DNA of 64,000 nt from the NCBI GenBank assembly GCA_025084515.1, contig JAJAGP010001683.1:1-64000 (forward strand), given 5' to 3'. Below, in pieces: positions 55,099 to 64,000 of the stretch. Position 1 is the stretch's first letter; every line of letters begins with the position of its first letter. Under the pieces are notes generated by a model. It was given only the letters and a program-made list of their open reading frames with translations, was not told where the DNA came from and did not search any database. Source of the stretch: Ancistrus triradiatus. Its lineage: Eukaryota; Chordata; Actinopteri; Siluriformes; Loricariidae. The position numbers and the translations under genes are program-made.

Positions 55099-55560
55099 GT
55101 CGGGTCTGGTGCGTTATTTCCGCCAGAAGTTCTGCCATCCAGGCTTTAGGCCCGCCTCGGGGTCTCGAGGGCTTCCAGGGGTGCCCCCAATTGGGTGGCG
55201 AGGGTACTGTTCATAAGGTTATCCTCCGCTCCCGAGTCGACCAGGGCTTCTAAGGTGTGCATGGCGCTGGCTAGGTGTAACAAGGCAGGGAGCAGGAGTG
55301 ACGGTCGAGGTAGTGCTGGGGGACTAGGGGAGGTGCTCATCAGGGCCCCCAGGTTCACTGGCAAGCAGAACCTTTTGGGTGAACAGGACACAAGGCAAGG
55401 GCATGATCAGGGACCCCGCAGTAAAAACACAACCCCTGCTCCCTTCGGCAAGTGCATGGGTTCTGCATGGGTTCTGGCTCTTCCTGGGTGACCATGGACA
55501 TTGTGGGGGGTGCCAACCCGACCGACACAGTGGACTTAGTCCGTGGAGACGGGACAGCCT
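55086..55560 (-). pseudogene. Gypsy Y: zinc knuckle and protease start
   Basis: Near 55390-55435 the minus strand gives a complete nucleocapsid knuckle CFYCGVPDHALALC (CX2CX4HX4C). About 45 codons later, in the frame 55391-55146, comes ALVDSGAEDNLMNSTLATQL, the aspartic protease active site with D-S-G. The frame ends at a TAG after LEALETPRRA, where tryptophan might be expected, and the protease is then split by the PLE at 55085. A frameshift lies between knuckle and protease. The knuckle binds element RNA; the protease would cut the polyprotein. Confidence 0.8.
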
Positions 55561-55589
55561 GGACCGAGTGCTAGGCCCTTTCCCTCCGG

Positions 55590-56390
55590 CACTCACTGAA
55601 ACGCCGGCCAAACGAACGGCTGATGAATGACCAAAGCCACCAGGGCGTTCAAATTGGGGGGTTCGTCACGGGCCACGAACTCGACCTTAAGCTGCTGGAA
55701 CAGCCCAGAACAGAACACCTCCCGCAGAGCGGGGTCATTCCACTGGCTGTCCGTGGCCAACGACCTGAATTCCATTGCATAGTCAGCGACTGACTGGGAA
55801 CCCTGCCGAAGACCGATGAGTCGGCTCGACGGCGCCTCCTCATGGCTCGGTTGGTCGAACACCTCCCGAAACTGACCAAGGAAGTCGTCGTACAAGACCT
55901 CCTCAAGACAGCAGCTGGAGAGCGTTTCCTCAGTCCAGCTCAGTGCCCTGATTTGCAGGAACCCCACGAGGTACCCGACCTTGGCAGCATCGTTGGCAAA
56001 GGCCATGGCCCATAACCAAAAGACCATGTCACACTGCAGAACGAAGAGCAGGCAACGGTCCAGTTCCCCTTCGTTGGCTCCGGGTGAGTGAGGGGCGGTT
56101 CCGTGCCCCTGGGGAAAGCCAGATGTTCCGGCGTTGCAGGAGCAGAGAGCGAAGACCCCAAGGAGGCAGTCAGAGGGGGTGCAGAATCCCGTGCGCCACT
56201 TGGAGCAGTGGTGGTCTAACTCTGGGCAGAGAGAACAGAGCCCTGGGGAGAAACAGAAAGAACACTATTTAACTTACTAGTCAAGGCAGTAACCTGGGCC
56301 ATGAGAAGGCGGTTAGACTTGGTGAGCGACCGTAACAGTTGGTCATGCTGGGTCAACCATAGCGTCTGCCTTGGGGGCTGCGGGTTCCAT
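55590..56390 (-). pseudogene. Gypsy Y: gag
   Basis: Start at 56390 (MEPAAPKADAMVDPA, 19 bases after the LTR), frameshift, then LLRSLTKSNRLLMAQVTALT, a helix typical of Gypsy Gag N-termini, and a serine/proline-rich linker. From 56027 a 144-codon frame carries the capsid core: AKVGYLVGFLQIRALSWTEE, DDFLGQFREVFDQPSHEEAP, SSRLIGLRQGSQSVADYAME and FRSLATDSQWNDPALREVF with KVEFVARDEPPNLNALVALV. This is a textbook retrotransposon Gag order. It lost its frame at least twice in the first third. A further small frame overlap occurs near 55950. Confidence 0.85.
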
Positions 56391-56408
56391 GGTATGACCG
56401 GATCGTTC

Positions 56409-57406
56409 TGTTATGGGGGAATGATTCCCAAATGCTAAACCAGGTGGAACCCAAAATGCAGAGCACAAGGATACGAAGACTATGAGAAAAATGTTATTTA
56501 TTACTAACAAAGGTAACTGAAAAAAACAAAAAAAGAAAAAAAAGAAAATGATGGGAAAAACAAAAACAGGCTGGGATCCACTGAGCTGGCGTTGGGCAGG
56601 TGATCAACGGAGAACATGAGGCAGCGGCGTGTGGCATACTTTCCCCGAGAGAGGTGGTCCAGGATCTTCCGGAAGTGATCAATGGAGACAAGTCTTGGGA
56701 GAGCAGGAATTTCCAGAGGAGATTGCAGGGTGCATGCTTGGCGGGGCTGTGGGGGACAAAGCAAAATAAGCAGAGCAAACAAAACCTGCCATGAGAGCCT
56801 TAAAACATGGAGAAAACTCAGAGGAGAACTAAAACCTGGCGTGAGAGCCGAAAACGCAGGGAGGAAAAAAAAATAACAATAAACAACAAACTTGAATGGT
56901 TGTACTGGGAAACACAGCACTAGCAGGGCTAGGCTATTACTAGGTTGCAAACAATAGGCTAACATGGCTAAGCTAGTGCTAGTGTGGCTAAGCTAAGCGC
57001 TAGCGCAGCAAGGCTAAGCTAATGAGGCTTGAAACACGAATGAACGTACTGAACAGCAGGAATCAAGAGCAAGGTAAACAAGCAAAGAAATAACATTGAG
57101 CAAGGTACCAAAATTCGTGCGAGGACGATCCGATGATCAATGGCTGCAAAGTCCAAGGTTTTATGGCAAGAGGTAGATGAGCAGAGATGCAGATCCGGTG
57201 TGCAGGGCGGAGCAGAGAGGATGACGTGGTGGAGGGCAGCCAATGGATCTGTCAGGGAGGAAACACAACATACATGCAAAACAAAAACAAAGTGCACGTG
57301 GGGGAAACGCATCTGTAAACAAAAGTGAAACAAGGCGATCGGGGAATGTGCAAGAAAAATAAACACAGCGAGCGAAGAACAAGGCATAATGGCGGGGACC
57401 CTGACA
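56409..57406 (-). repeat. 5' LTR of Gypsy Y
   Basis: 998 bp, TGTCAGGGTCCCCGCC to CCCCATAACA on the minus strand. GCTAAGC/GCTAGC words near 56930-57030 recall the other LTR bodies. The open frames inside (56504-56965, 57019-57387) have no domains and are taken as non-coding. Confidence 0.9.
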
Positions 57407-57411
57407 ATCCT
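57407..57411. repeat. Right target-site duplication ATCCT
   Basis: Partner of 51845-51849. Confidence 0.85.
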
Positions 57412-58690
57412 GGGTTTTTCCTGAGAGAAGCTATGAAGTTATGAAGCTATGAAGTTCTCTTGTGCTGACAAGCTGAGCATATGACTGGGCAGAGGCCATC
57501 TTGGAAGGGCAAGGACACCTTGTAAGCAGTAGGGCAAGTTTACAAAGACCTGATTTTAATCATCCAACTTGTCTTGACCATCCAGCTGAGGGCAGGGTGT
57601 TCAGGGAGCAGCAACTATACTTTGTCAAGGTAGGGGTCCAGCACTGGAATATGCTTCAGATTTATGTACCTTGGCTTCTAGCATAGGGTGGAATGTGTCT
57701 GTACCATTGACAGCATAGCAGTTTGGTGTCAATGAGGAGCTACAGTATAAGTTAGCATGCAGAAATGGCTTGTTAAACTTGAACCAGCCGACGGCTCTGT
57801 CCATACATTTGGGTAACCTCCTCCAGACACAGACATAGTCCATACTGAAGGCAATGTCCATAGCCACAACATTGACCATGAGTATCTTCAACAGCAACTT
57901 ATGCAGAGACCTGTAATACTTGTCTGTACGTTTCCCCAGTAGCAGTGGGGTACATCTTCATTGAAAAGGCGACTGTCATAACATAGACCAAGAGTTTATT
58001 TGAGAAAATTCAGAAAAGTGATGAGTGATAGATTGCATTCTCTGTCACCAATGGCGATTATGAGTACCTCATCATGGCTTATGGATTCACCAGTGTGCCA
58101 GCAGTTTTCTAGTTGTTCATGAAAGAGGTGCTCTGTGAAATGTTGAACAAATGTGTCATCACATACATTGATGACTTACTCATCCATTCAGCCACTATAC
58201 AGTAGTATGTATATCAGGTGCAGGCTGTTTTAAACCATCTCCTGGAAATTGATCTGTTTATTCAGGTAGAGCTATGCATCTTTTAATCAAACATCAGTTA
58301 CCTTCCCCAGATATGTGATCTTGTGGGGAAGGTGTATATGAATGAGAGTAAGGTGTAGCCAGTGTGCTATTGGCTGCACCTTAAGATGGTATGAGAATGA
58401 GTTTCTTGGGTTTTGCAAATTTCTACCAATACTGTCTTACATTTCCAGTATGTGCTGTGCTTCTCAAACTTCACTTTCAGGGAGCTACACAGTGGCACCC
58501 TTGGTCATTTGTTGTTGAGGAGGTGTTCTCCTATTTGAAGGAAAGGTTCACATCTGCACCTATTTTTCACCAGCCAGATCCCTAACTGCTGTTCATCATA
58601 GAGGTGGATAGCTCAGAGGCTGGAGTTGGGCTGTACTCTCTCAGTGGGATGTAGATCCAGCTAAGCTGTTACCAATCTCTTTCTTTCCAA
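57412..58690 (+). pseudogene. Old Gypsy remnant X, Gag to RNase H
   Basis: Continues the Gag part at 51560-51844: HLVSSRASLQRPDFNHPTCL, DHPAEGRVFREQQLYFVKVG. A broken middle follows (57650-58000, nothing clear). Then RT in several frames: DYEYLIMAYGFTSVPAVF, CVITYIDDLLIHSA (YIDD catalytic box), the connection FLGFANFYQYCLTFPVCAVL, and ERFTSAPIFHQPDP, VEVDSSEAGVG, the first RNase H block. Many stops. This is much older than Y, which sits inside its gag. Confidence 0.75.
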
Positions 58691-59346
58691 AAAACTGTCA
58701 TCAACCAAATCTTTTTCTGGTGGCTTTTATATAGCTTTTTCTTGAATACTAAGTTGTATTGTGTAGTTTTCAATTTGTTTTTTATACTTGAGCCAGAGTT
58801 TGCCACTGCCAACTAGCATAAGGTAAATGTGCTACATAAAGTTTGTGATTTACATACTTCTTTTTAATATTTTGTATTATATCCAGGGCAATAACAAACA
58901 CAAACTTGTGGAAACTGCAGCTTCTTATCTTTTTTTTCAACTGAACAAAGAAACGAGAGTTCACATCTTTTTTCTCCATGTACACTGGTGCTTGAAAGTT
59001 TGTGAACCCTTTAAAATCTTCTATATTTCTGCAAAAATATGACCTAAAACATCATCAGATTTTCACGCAATTATTAAAAGTAGACAGAGAACCCAGTTTA
59101 ACAAATAAGACAAAAATATTATACTTGGTACATTCATTTATTGAGGAAAATGATCCAACATCAAATATTAATGAGTAGCAAAAGTATGTGAACCTCTAGG
59201 ATTAGCAGTTAATTTGAAGGTGAAATTAGTGTCAGGTGTTTTCAATCAAGGGGATGACAATCAAGTGTGAGTGGGTACCCTATTTTATTTAAAGAACAGG
59301 GATCTATCAAAGTCTGCTCTTCACAACATTTTTGTGGAAGTGTATC

Positions 59347-60313
59347 ATGGCATGAACAAAGGAGCTGTCTGAGGTCCTCAGAAAAAGACTTGTTGATGCT
59401 CAACAGGCTGGAAAAGTTTACAAAACCATATCTAAAGAGTTTGGACTCCATCAATCCACAGTCAGACAGATTGTGTACAAATGCAAGGAATTCAAGACCA
59501 TTGTTACTCTTCCCAGGAGTGGTCGACCAACAAAGATCACTCCAAGAGCAAGGTAGTTGATGAGGTCACAAAGGAACCCAGTGTAACTTCTAAGCAACTG
59601 AAGGCCTCTATCACACTGGCTAATGATAATGTTCATGAGTCCACCATCAGGAGAACACTAAACAACAATCGTGTGCATGGCAGGGTTACAAGGATAAAGC
59701 CACTGCTCTCCAAAAAGAACATTGCTGCTCATCTGCAGTTTGTTAAAGATTACATGGACAAGCCAGAAGGCTATTAGAAGAATGTTTGACAGATGAGACC
59801 AAAATAGAACTTTTTGGTTTAAAAGAAAAGCATTGTGTTTAGAGAAAGGAAAACACTGCATTCCAGCGTAAGAACCTTATCCCATCTGTGAAACATGGTG
59901 GTTGTAGTATCATGGTTTGGGCCTGTTTTGCTGCATCTGGACCAGGATGGCTTGCCCATTATATCAGAGAATTTTAAAGCAAAATGTCAGGACATCTGTC
60001 CATGAACTGAATCTCAAGAGAAGGTGGGTCAAGAAAACGGCCCTAAGCACACAAGTCGTTCTTCCAAAGAATGGTTAAAGAAGAATAACGTTAATGTTAA
60101 TGTTAATGTTAATGTGTAAAGTCCTGATTTTAATCCAATTGAAATGTTGTGGAAGGACAAGAAGCGAGCAGTTAATGTGAGGAAACCCACCAACATCCCA
60201 GAGTTGAAGCTGTTCTGTATGGAGGAATGAGCTAAAATTCTTCCAAGTTTTCAACAATTACAAGTAACATTTAGTTGCAGTTATTGCTGCACAGAGGTGA
60301 CACCAGATACTGA
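59347..60313 (+). pseudogene. Tc1-family A transposase, full span with frameshifts
   Basis: Start at 59347 (MA-TKELSEVLRKRLVDAQQA). HTH 1 (TISKEFGLHQSTVRQIVYKC position), broken GRPTK linker, HTH 2 (NVHESTIRRTLNNNRVHGRV), KPLLSKKNIAAHLQFVKDYM and DKPEGY, then a stop at 59775 before the first catalytic block (VRQMRPK instead of TDET). Core pieces HGGCSIMVWACFAASGPG and NDPK-like residues follow, with a deletion at about 59960 and a TTAATG hexamer expansion at 60090-60116 in the place of the WPSQS region. The last block (EMLWKDKKRAV) and TRY end at 60311. Inactive. Confidence 0.85.
60090..60116. repeat. TTAATG hexamer repeat inside Tc1 copy 7
   Basis: Five TTAATG units where other family A copies have one. 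Confidence 0.8.
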
Positions 60314-60535
60314 AAGCAAAGGTTCACATACTTTTGCCACTCACTAATATGTAATATTGGATCATTTTCCTCAATAAATAAATGACCATGTATAATATGT
60401 TTGACTCATTTGTATTACTGGGTTTTCTTTATCTACTTTTAGGACTTGTGTGAAAATCTGATGATGTTTTAAGTCATATTTATGCAGAAATATTGAAAAC
60501 TCTGAAGGGTTCACAAACTTTCAAGCACCACTGTA

Positions 60536-62042
60536 TATAGCAAATTCATTATATGTCATTATTTACAGAAAAAATAGTGTGCATATTTATATGCAAAGTA
60601 ATGCTCTATAGATGACATTAAATTCTCCTCTTTAATCAGCTAGTGCTATCTAGCTTTTAATATATTTTTCTCCTTATTGGCTCTCAGAGTGATGACAGTT
60701 CTCCTAACATCCAGCCCAATTAAATAGTATTTGTAGATTTGGAATGTCTCTGATTGACTTTAATTCGCATGTCGGAAGACTGGCAGCAAAAAGCAGCAGT
60801 CCAAAACTTTTATTTATTTATTCTTTTTTTTTTCTTTTAATCATGAGGTGACATCTGCCTGTAAAATCATGGAGACTTAGATTAAAATTATCAGAGTACG
60901 GTAGAATTGGGTGAAACACAGAAGATCCAGACTGTAAAAAACTCATAGAATACCACCTGTAAGAGAGAAAATTACCCCAGGAACCCATGCAATTGTAGTC
61001 CCTCCTGGGAAGGCTTAAGTTATATTTGAAAACTTGAAACTTTTCATAAATGACCATGGCAAATAAGGATACTGAATGAGAATATGTTAACAGGCTTCTG
61101 ACAGAGTCTCCTATGCGGCAGAAAGAGCTCAGAGCTTTGATCTTGTCACATAAGCTGAGCAAGGAAAACACAGCCTGAAAATAGAAGCCTTACGCGGTAG
61201 CTGTGCTTTGAGTGATAATCAAATCCTGTGTTTCAGAGTAAGAGAAGCAGAGTATTGATTGCTCCATTTCACCCACAACTGTTAACCCTGAAGAAGGCTA
61301 GAATAATCACTACAAGGCATCTGTTGACATTGATATTGATGTACTTAATACACGGAATTCTCTGCACTGGGATGAGACAAATGTAGTGCCAAGTATGAGA
61401 CTGATATGGACGCAATTATGATGGACTTGTATTATTTTCAATTAGTAGTGAATTAATGGCATCAGGCTAAGTGATGATTAGTGCAAATGAGAGCAGAGTA
61501 TGAGGCTAAGTGAGCACGGGCCTATGGAAAGTGAATGGGAGAGTGAGAGAGAATGAGGTAAAAAATGAAACACAATACAACTGACAGCAAACTACCTAGT
61601 GCCGTGTACTATTTTATAGTCCTGTGATCACTTCAAGCTGTGAACAATTTCAAGCTAGTTCCGCTAGCATGAAAAAAGAAAAGAGTTTTTTCGAATTTTA
61701 TTTCTGACAGCTGTTGAATTTATACAGTGGTGTCATGAAGGTAGATGTCTGTTAGAATATAGACAGAGCCTTTAGCAACAGCTCTGGACAGTTTGTGAAA
61801 AGAACTAAATTGGACCTCGTGGGCATATAAGATACAAATACACAGAGTTGTAATGAGCTGTAGTTTAGCCTCAGAAAGTGAAGACCACTATTTCCTCCCT
61901 ACAGATAAAGCTAACCTATGCTGAATTGCACCATAGAACACTATTGAACTGCAAAATTGTTTCATTGTTTTGACGCAAAATGCCATATACTAACACAGGT
62001 TGTCAAAATTTTAAACTTCATTTAAAAACTTTTGAGTGTACC
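60536..62042. other. No feature recognised
   Basis: AT-rich with a T-run near 60825; nothing supported. Confidence 0.4.
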
Positions 62043-62225
62043 AGGGCTAAACTATGGCTCAGTGATGAGGCAGCTGCTGGACACAGTAAGGTCTTAGTTC
62101 AAATCCAAGGTAGGACTTGCTGGTCGGGTAGTGCATTTATTGAATCCTGCAATGGACTGGCCCCCTGTCCACTTTATTCCTCTGGCTGTGCCCAGTAAAT
62201 TCTAACTTTTGCTCCAGACCCTTCT
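62043..62225 (+). repeat. SINE-like repeat, decayed
   Basis: ATGGCTCAGTGATGAGGCAG (A-box-like), TTAGTTCAAATCCAAGG (B-box-like), then GCAATGGACTGGCCCCCTGT, a tail phrase of fish SINE-like repeats. Confidence 0.5.
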
Positions 62226-63005
62226 CCATGAACGTGACCATGATAACTATGTTTCAAATGGTATGCCTTGACGTTAGACACAGAGAACAGGGGAATCGCA
62301 GATGTTTACAGGAAAGAATATTGCATTATTTTTAATATTTCAAAACTGTAATTACTTTTTCTTGTAAAATATAAAATATTTCATCCTATGAAGGCAATAA
62401 AAAACATTTGTGACATTTGTAGATGTCCAGGCTCCACTTCTGGACTCCCACAATAGTACCAGCTAAACCTCCAGTTTCTAGCAAATGGACACCCTTCTAC
62501 TACCCATGCTTAGCTGATTCCATTCAGTTAATTTCCTGCTCTTCAGAGCTCATTTGGCCTTTCATTACAAGGTCTCATTGGTCTGCCGATAACATCAACC
62601 ATATCTAAAATATATTGTGATTGCTCTGATTATGACCTCCCTTCCATAACTTCAACTTTCCAATTGCCTAGCATCTTCTGCATGTACGACTTCTTGTCTT
62701 ACTGTTGCTGCCTCTGACCCAGGACTGTTCCCCACTCACGACTCTACCTCATCCCTGTCAGTTCTGGTCTGAGTCTCTGCACCGAGAAGAACAAAGTCAA
62801 CTTTATCCCACAATCATTTACTAATATTTTAAAAGGAAATTGAAATGAATCAAATATGTAATGTAATTTACCTCTAGGTCTGACCATCGCTTACAGCACT
62901 GCATCCAAGACCCCCAGCTGTGCCTTCTCACCAGACTTCCAACGTGGAGAATACCATGCCTTCTCATTCTCATTCATCTAGCAGTGATCACAGGTAAGGA
63001 GGATT
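62226..63005. other. No feature recognised
   Basis: Mixed composition; nothing supported. Confidence 0.4.
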
Positions 63006-63640
63006 ATGTCACTGAGGTTCTTCTTCTTCATCCGAAGAAGTTCTCCACTTTGTGTCCTTGCATTGATTAAAGTAGGCCTAACAGCATTACTAAAAAAATC
63101 ACTTCTGGTCCTGCCAGCTAAAGTATCCTCTAAACTTCAGAGTGCAAACAACCTGGTCTGGAACGGAGCGGACAATACATTGAAGACTGTCTTTTTGAGT
63201 AACACTCAAATATGTATGAATAACACAGGTCATTATGCCATTCCCTTCAGGCTCTTCAATACCCCATCCATGTGTCAATGCTTTGTCAACAACATCCTGC
63301 AGGATTAGCTGGGAAGATTTGTTGCTTACATCAACAACATTCTTGTCTACTCGAAAAAACTTGACTGCACACACCTCCGACGTATGCCTGGTACTCCAAT
63401 GCTGCAATGGCCCAGCTGGCCAAAAGCAGGACCCTCAAGAAGTAATCTCCTCTTCATCTTGTATGTTAATGTAAAAATGTTTGCACTGGGGTTGTTGTCT
63501 CGCAGCACCAGGGTGCTCCTCCTAAACTATACTAAACTATATGCTTTTATTCTTATACCACAAGATATCTCCCACCAAACATAATTATATTGCGGGCGAT
63601 CAAGAACTCTTGGCAGTCAAACTTGCTGTAGAGCAGAGGG
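63006..63640 (+). pseudogene. Gypsy RT and RNase H pieces, reordered
   Basis: The frame from 63006 reads LTALLKKSLLVLP and NLVWNGADNTLKTVF, resembling the connection after RT, then GHYAIPFRLFNTPSMCQCFV and NNILQD, an RT block that normally comes earlier. It continues in another frame as LGRFVAYINNILVYSKK (YxDD box changed to YINN, catalytic aspartates lost). At 63560-63630 HNYIAGDQELLAVKLAVEQ is the RNase H glutamate block. Stops and frame changes throughout. The remnant may be a shuffled or twice-inserted fragment. Confidence 0.6.
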
Positions 63641-64000
63641 GTGGGGTGGGGGTGGTGGGTGTTGGAGGTGTAGCAAGGCAAATGAATGAGGCATGTTTAA
63701 GATATATAATGCATGTCACTTGTAATAATACCACTGTAAAGATGATTTGTCACTTTATTTGTTTTGGTCAATAAGAAGTTGCACTTTTGTATGAATTACA
63801 ATGTTTGGAAGCCAAAGGTGTGTGTTGGAGTGGGGGCCTTGAAAATATTCTTATCTACATAAGGGGTCACTGAAGAAAAAGTTTGGGATCCACCACTCTA
63901 GAGGAATAGTGTCACCAATTAGAGTGCGCCAAACATTCCTTTATGGGCTAAACAGACCCCTGTATGTCCAGGCCTCTCTCAATTACAGTCTGATCTCTGG
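63641..64000. other. No feature recognised
   Basis: A GT/G-rich patch at 63630-63680; nothing else. Confidence 0.4.

Larger units (their letters stand above)
51850..57406 (-). mobile_element. Ty3/Gypsy element Y, antisense, 3' part deleted, split by a PLE
   Basis: Flanked by ATCCT. On the minus strand: 5' LTR (57406-56409), gag, zinc knuckle, protease, [PLE], rest of protease, RT, start of RNase H, then a jump to the last about 170 bp of the 3' LTR (52021-51850). Integrase, the end of RNase H and most of the 3' LTR are deleted. LTR ends are TGTCAGGGTCCCC and CCCCATAACA. Confidence 0.9.
58981..60535 (+). mobile_element. Tc1/mariner element, family A, copy 7
   Basis: TA-CACTGGTGCTTGAAAGTT at 58981 and TTTCAAGCACCACTGTA ending at 60535, both TIRs about 200 bp. 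Confidence 0.9.

Noticed and set aside
56504..57387. Two long minus-strand frames (153 and 122 codons)
   Set aside because: They lie wholly within the 5' LTR of Gypsy Y and have no domain; hydrophobic F/L-rich readings come from purine-rich plus-strand DNA.

Overview
The window looks like teleost fish nuclear DNA. It is AT-rich, has no dense gene layout and no bacterial signals, and it is packed with repeat classes typical of ray-finned fish: many dead Tc1/mariner copies, Ty3/Gypsy LTR elements, a Penelope-like element (PLE), a hAT-type MITE, tRNA-derived SINE-like pieces and CA/GT/GA microsatellites. The mix resembles otophysan genomes (catfish or characin kin), but that placement is inference. 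I could not support a single host exon, so I read the window as intergenic or intronic. By my own tally of the intervals below, more than half of it is recognisable mobile DNA.

Layout. 1-2240: an antisense LTR (3-600) carrying a tRNA-like motif, a second antisense LTR-like block with a duplicated TATA segment, and a dead Tc1 transposase. 2985-7000: Tc1 remnants of three families, plus a candidate short-TIR element. 7730-10250: a SINE, and a long inverted duplication around a 1.8-kb spacer. 11200-16050: a retroelement-protease-like ORF, a 123-bp direct repeat flanking a 223-bp segment, and a second identical copy of that segment 3 kb away. 16053-18330: a truncated Tc1 copy with G-runs, then a Gypsy integrase remnant. 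18369-25113: a Tc1 copy split by a 5.47-kb Gag-only LTR retrotransposon. 25114-28600: mostly anonymous DNA with Tc1 and Gypsy fragments. 28826-30775: a broken Penelope-like element in two opposed pieces. 30906-33801: two further Tc1 elements. 35819-45000: four Tc1 copies separated by anonymous AT-rich DNA. 45000-51850: an LTR fragment, a truncated Tc1 copy and a hAT-like MITE sitting in a GT repeat. 51560-58690: a three-layer nest, with a PLE inside a Gypsy element inside an older Gypsy remnant. 58981-60535: a Tc1 copy. 60536-64000: mostly anonymous, ending in shuffled Gypsy RT/RNase H pieces.

The pieces do not form a pathway. They form a layered history, readable from target-site duplications: CCTGG around the LTR element in the Tc1 copy, ATCCT around the younger Gypsy, a 13-bp duplication around the PLE, and GT repeats around the MITE. 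The least ordinary objects are the Gag-only LTR element (two Gag-like blocks, a 27-residue tandem repeat, LTRs ending in a hairpin whose loop is inverted between the two ends), hammerhead-ribozyme-like motifs at the PLE ends, and the pair of identical 223-bp segments. Tc1 families are lettered A-H here for convenience only. No identities or database matches were computed.
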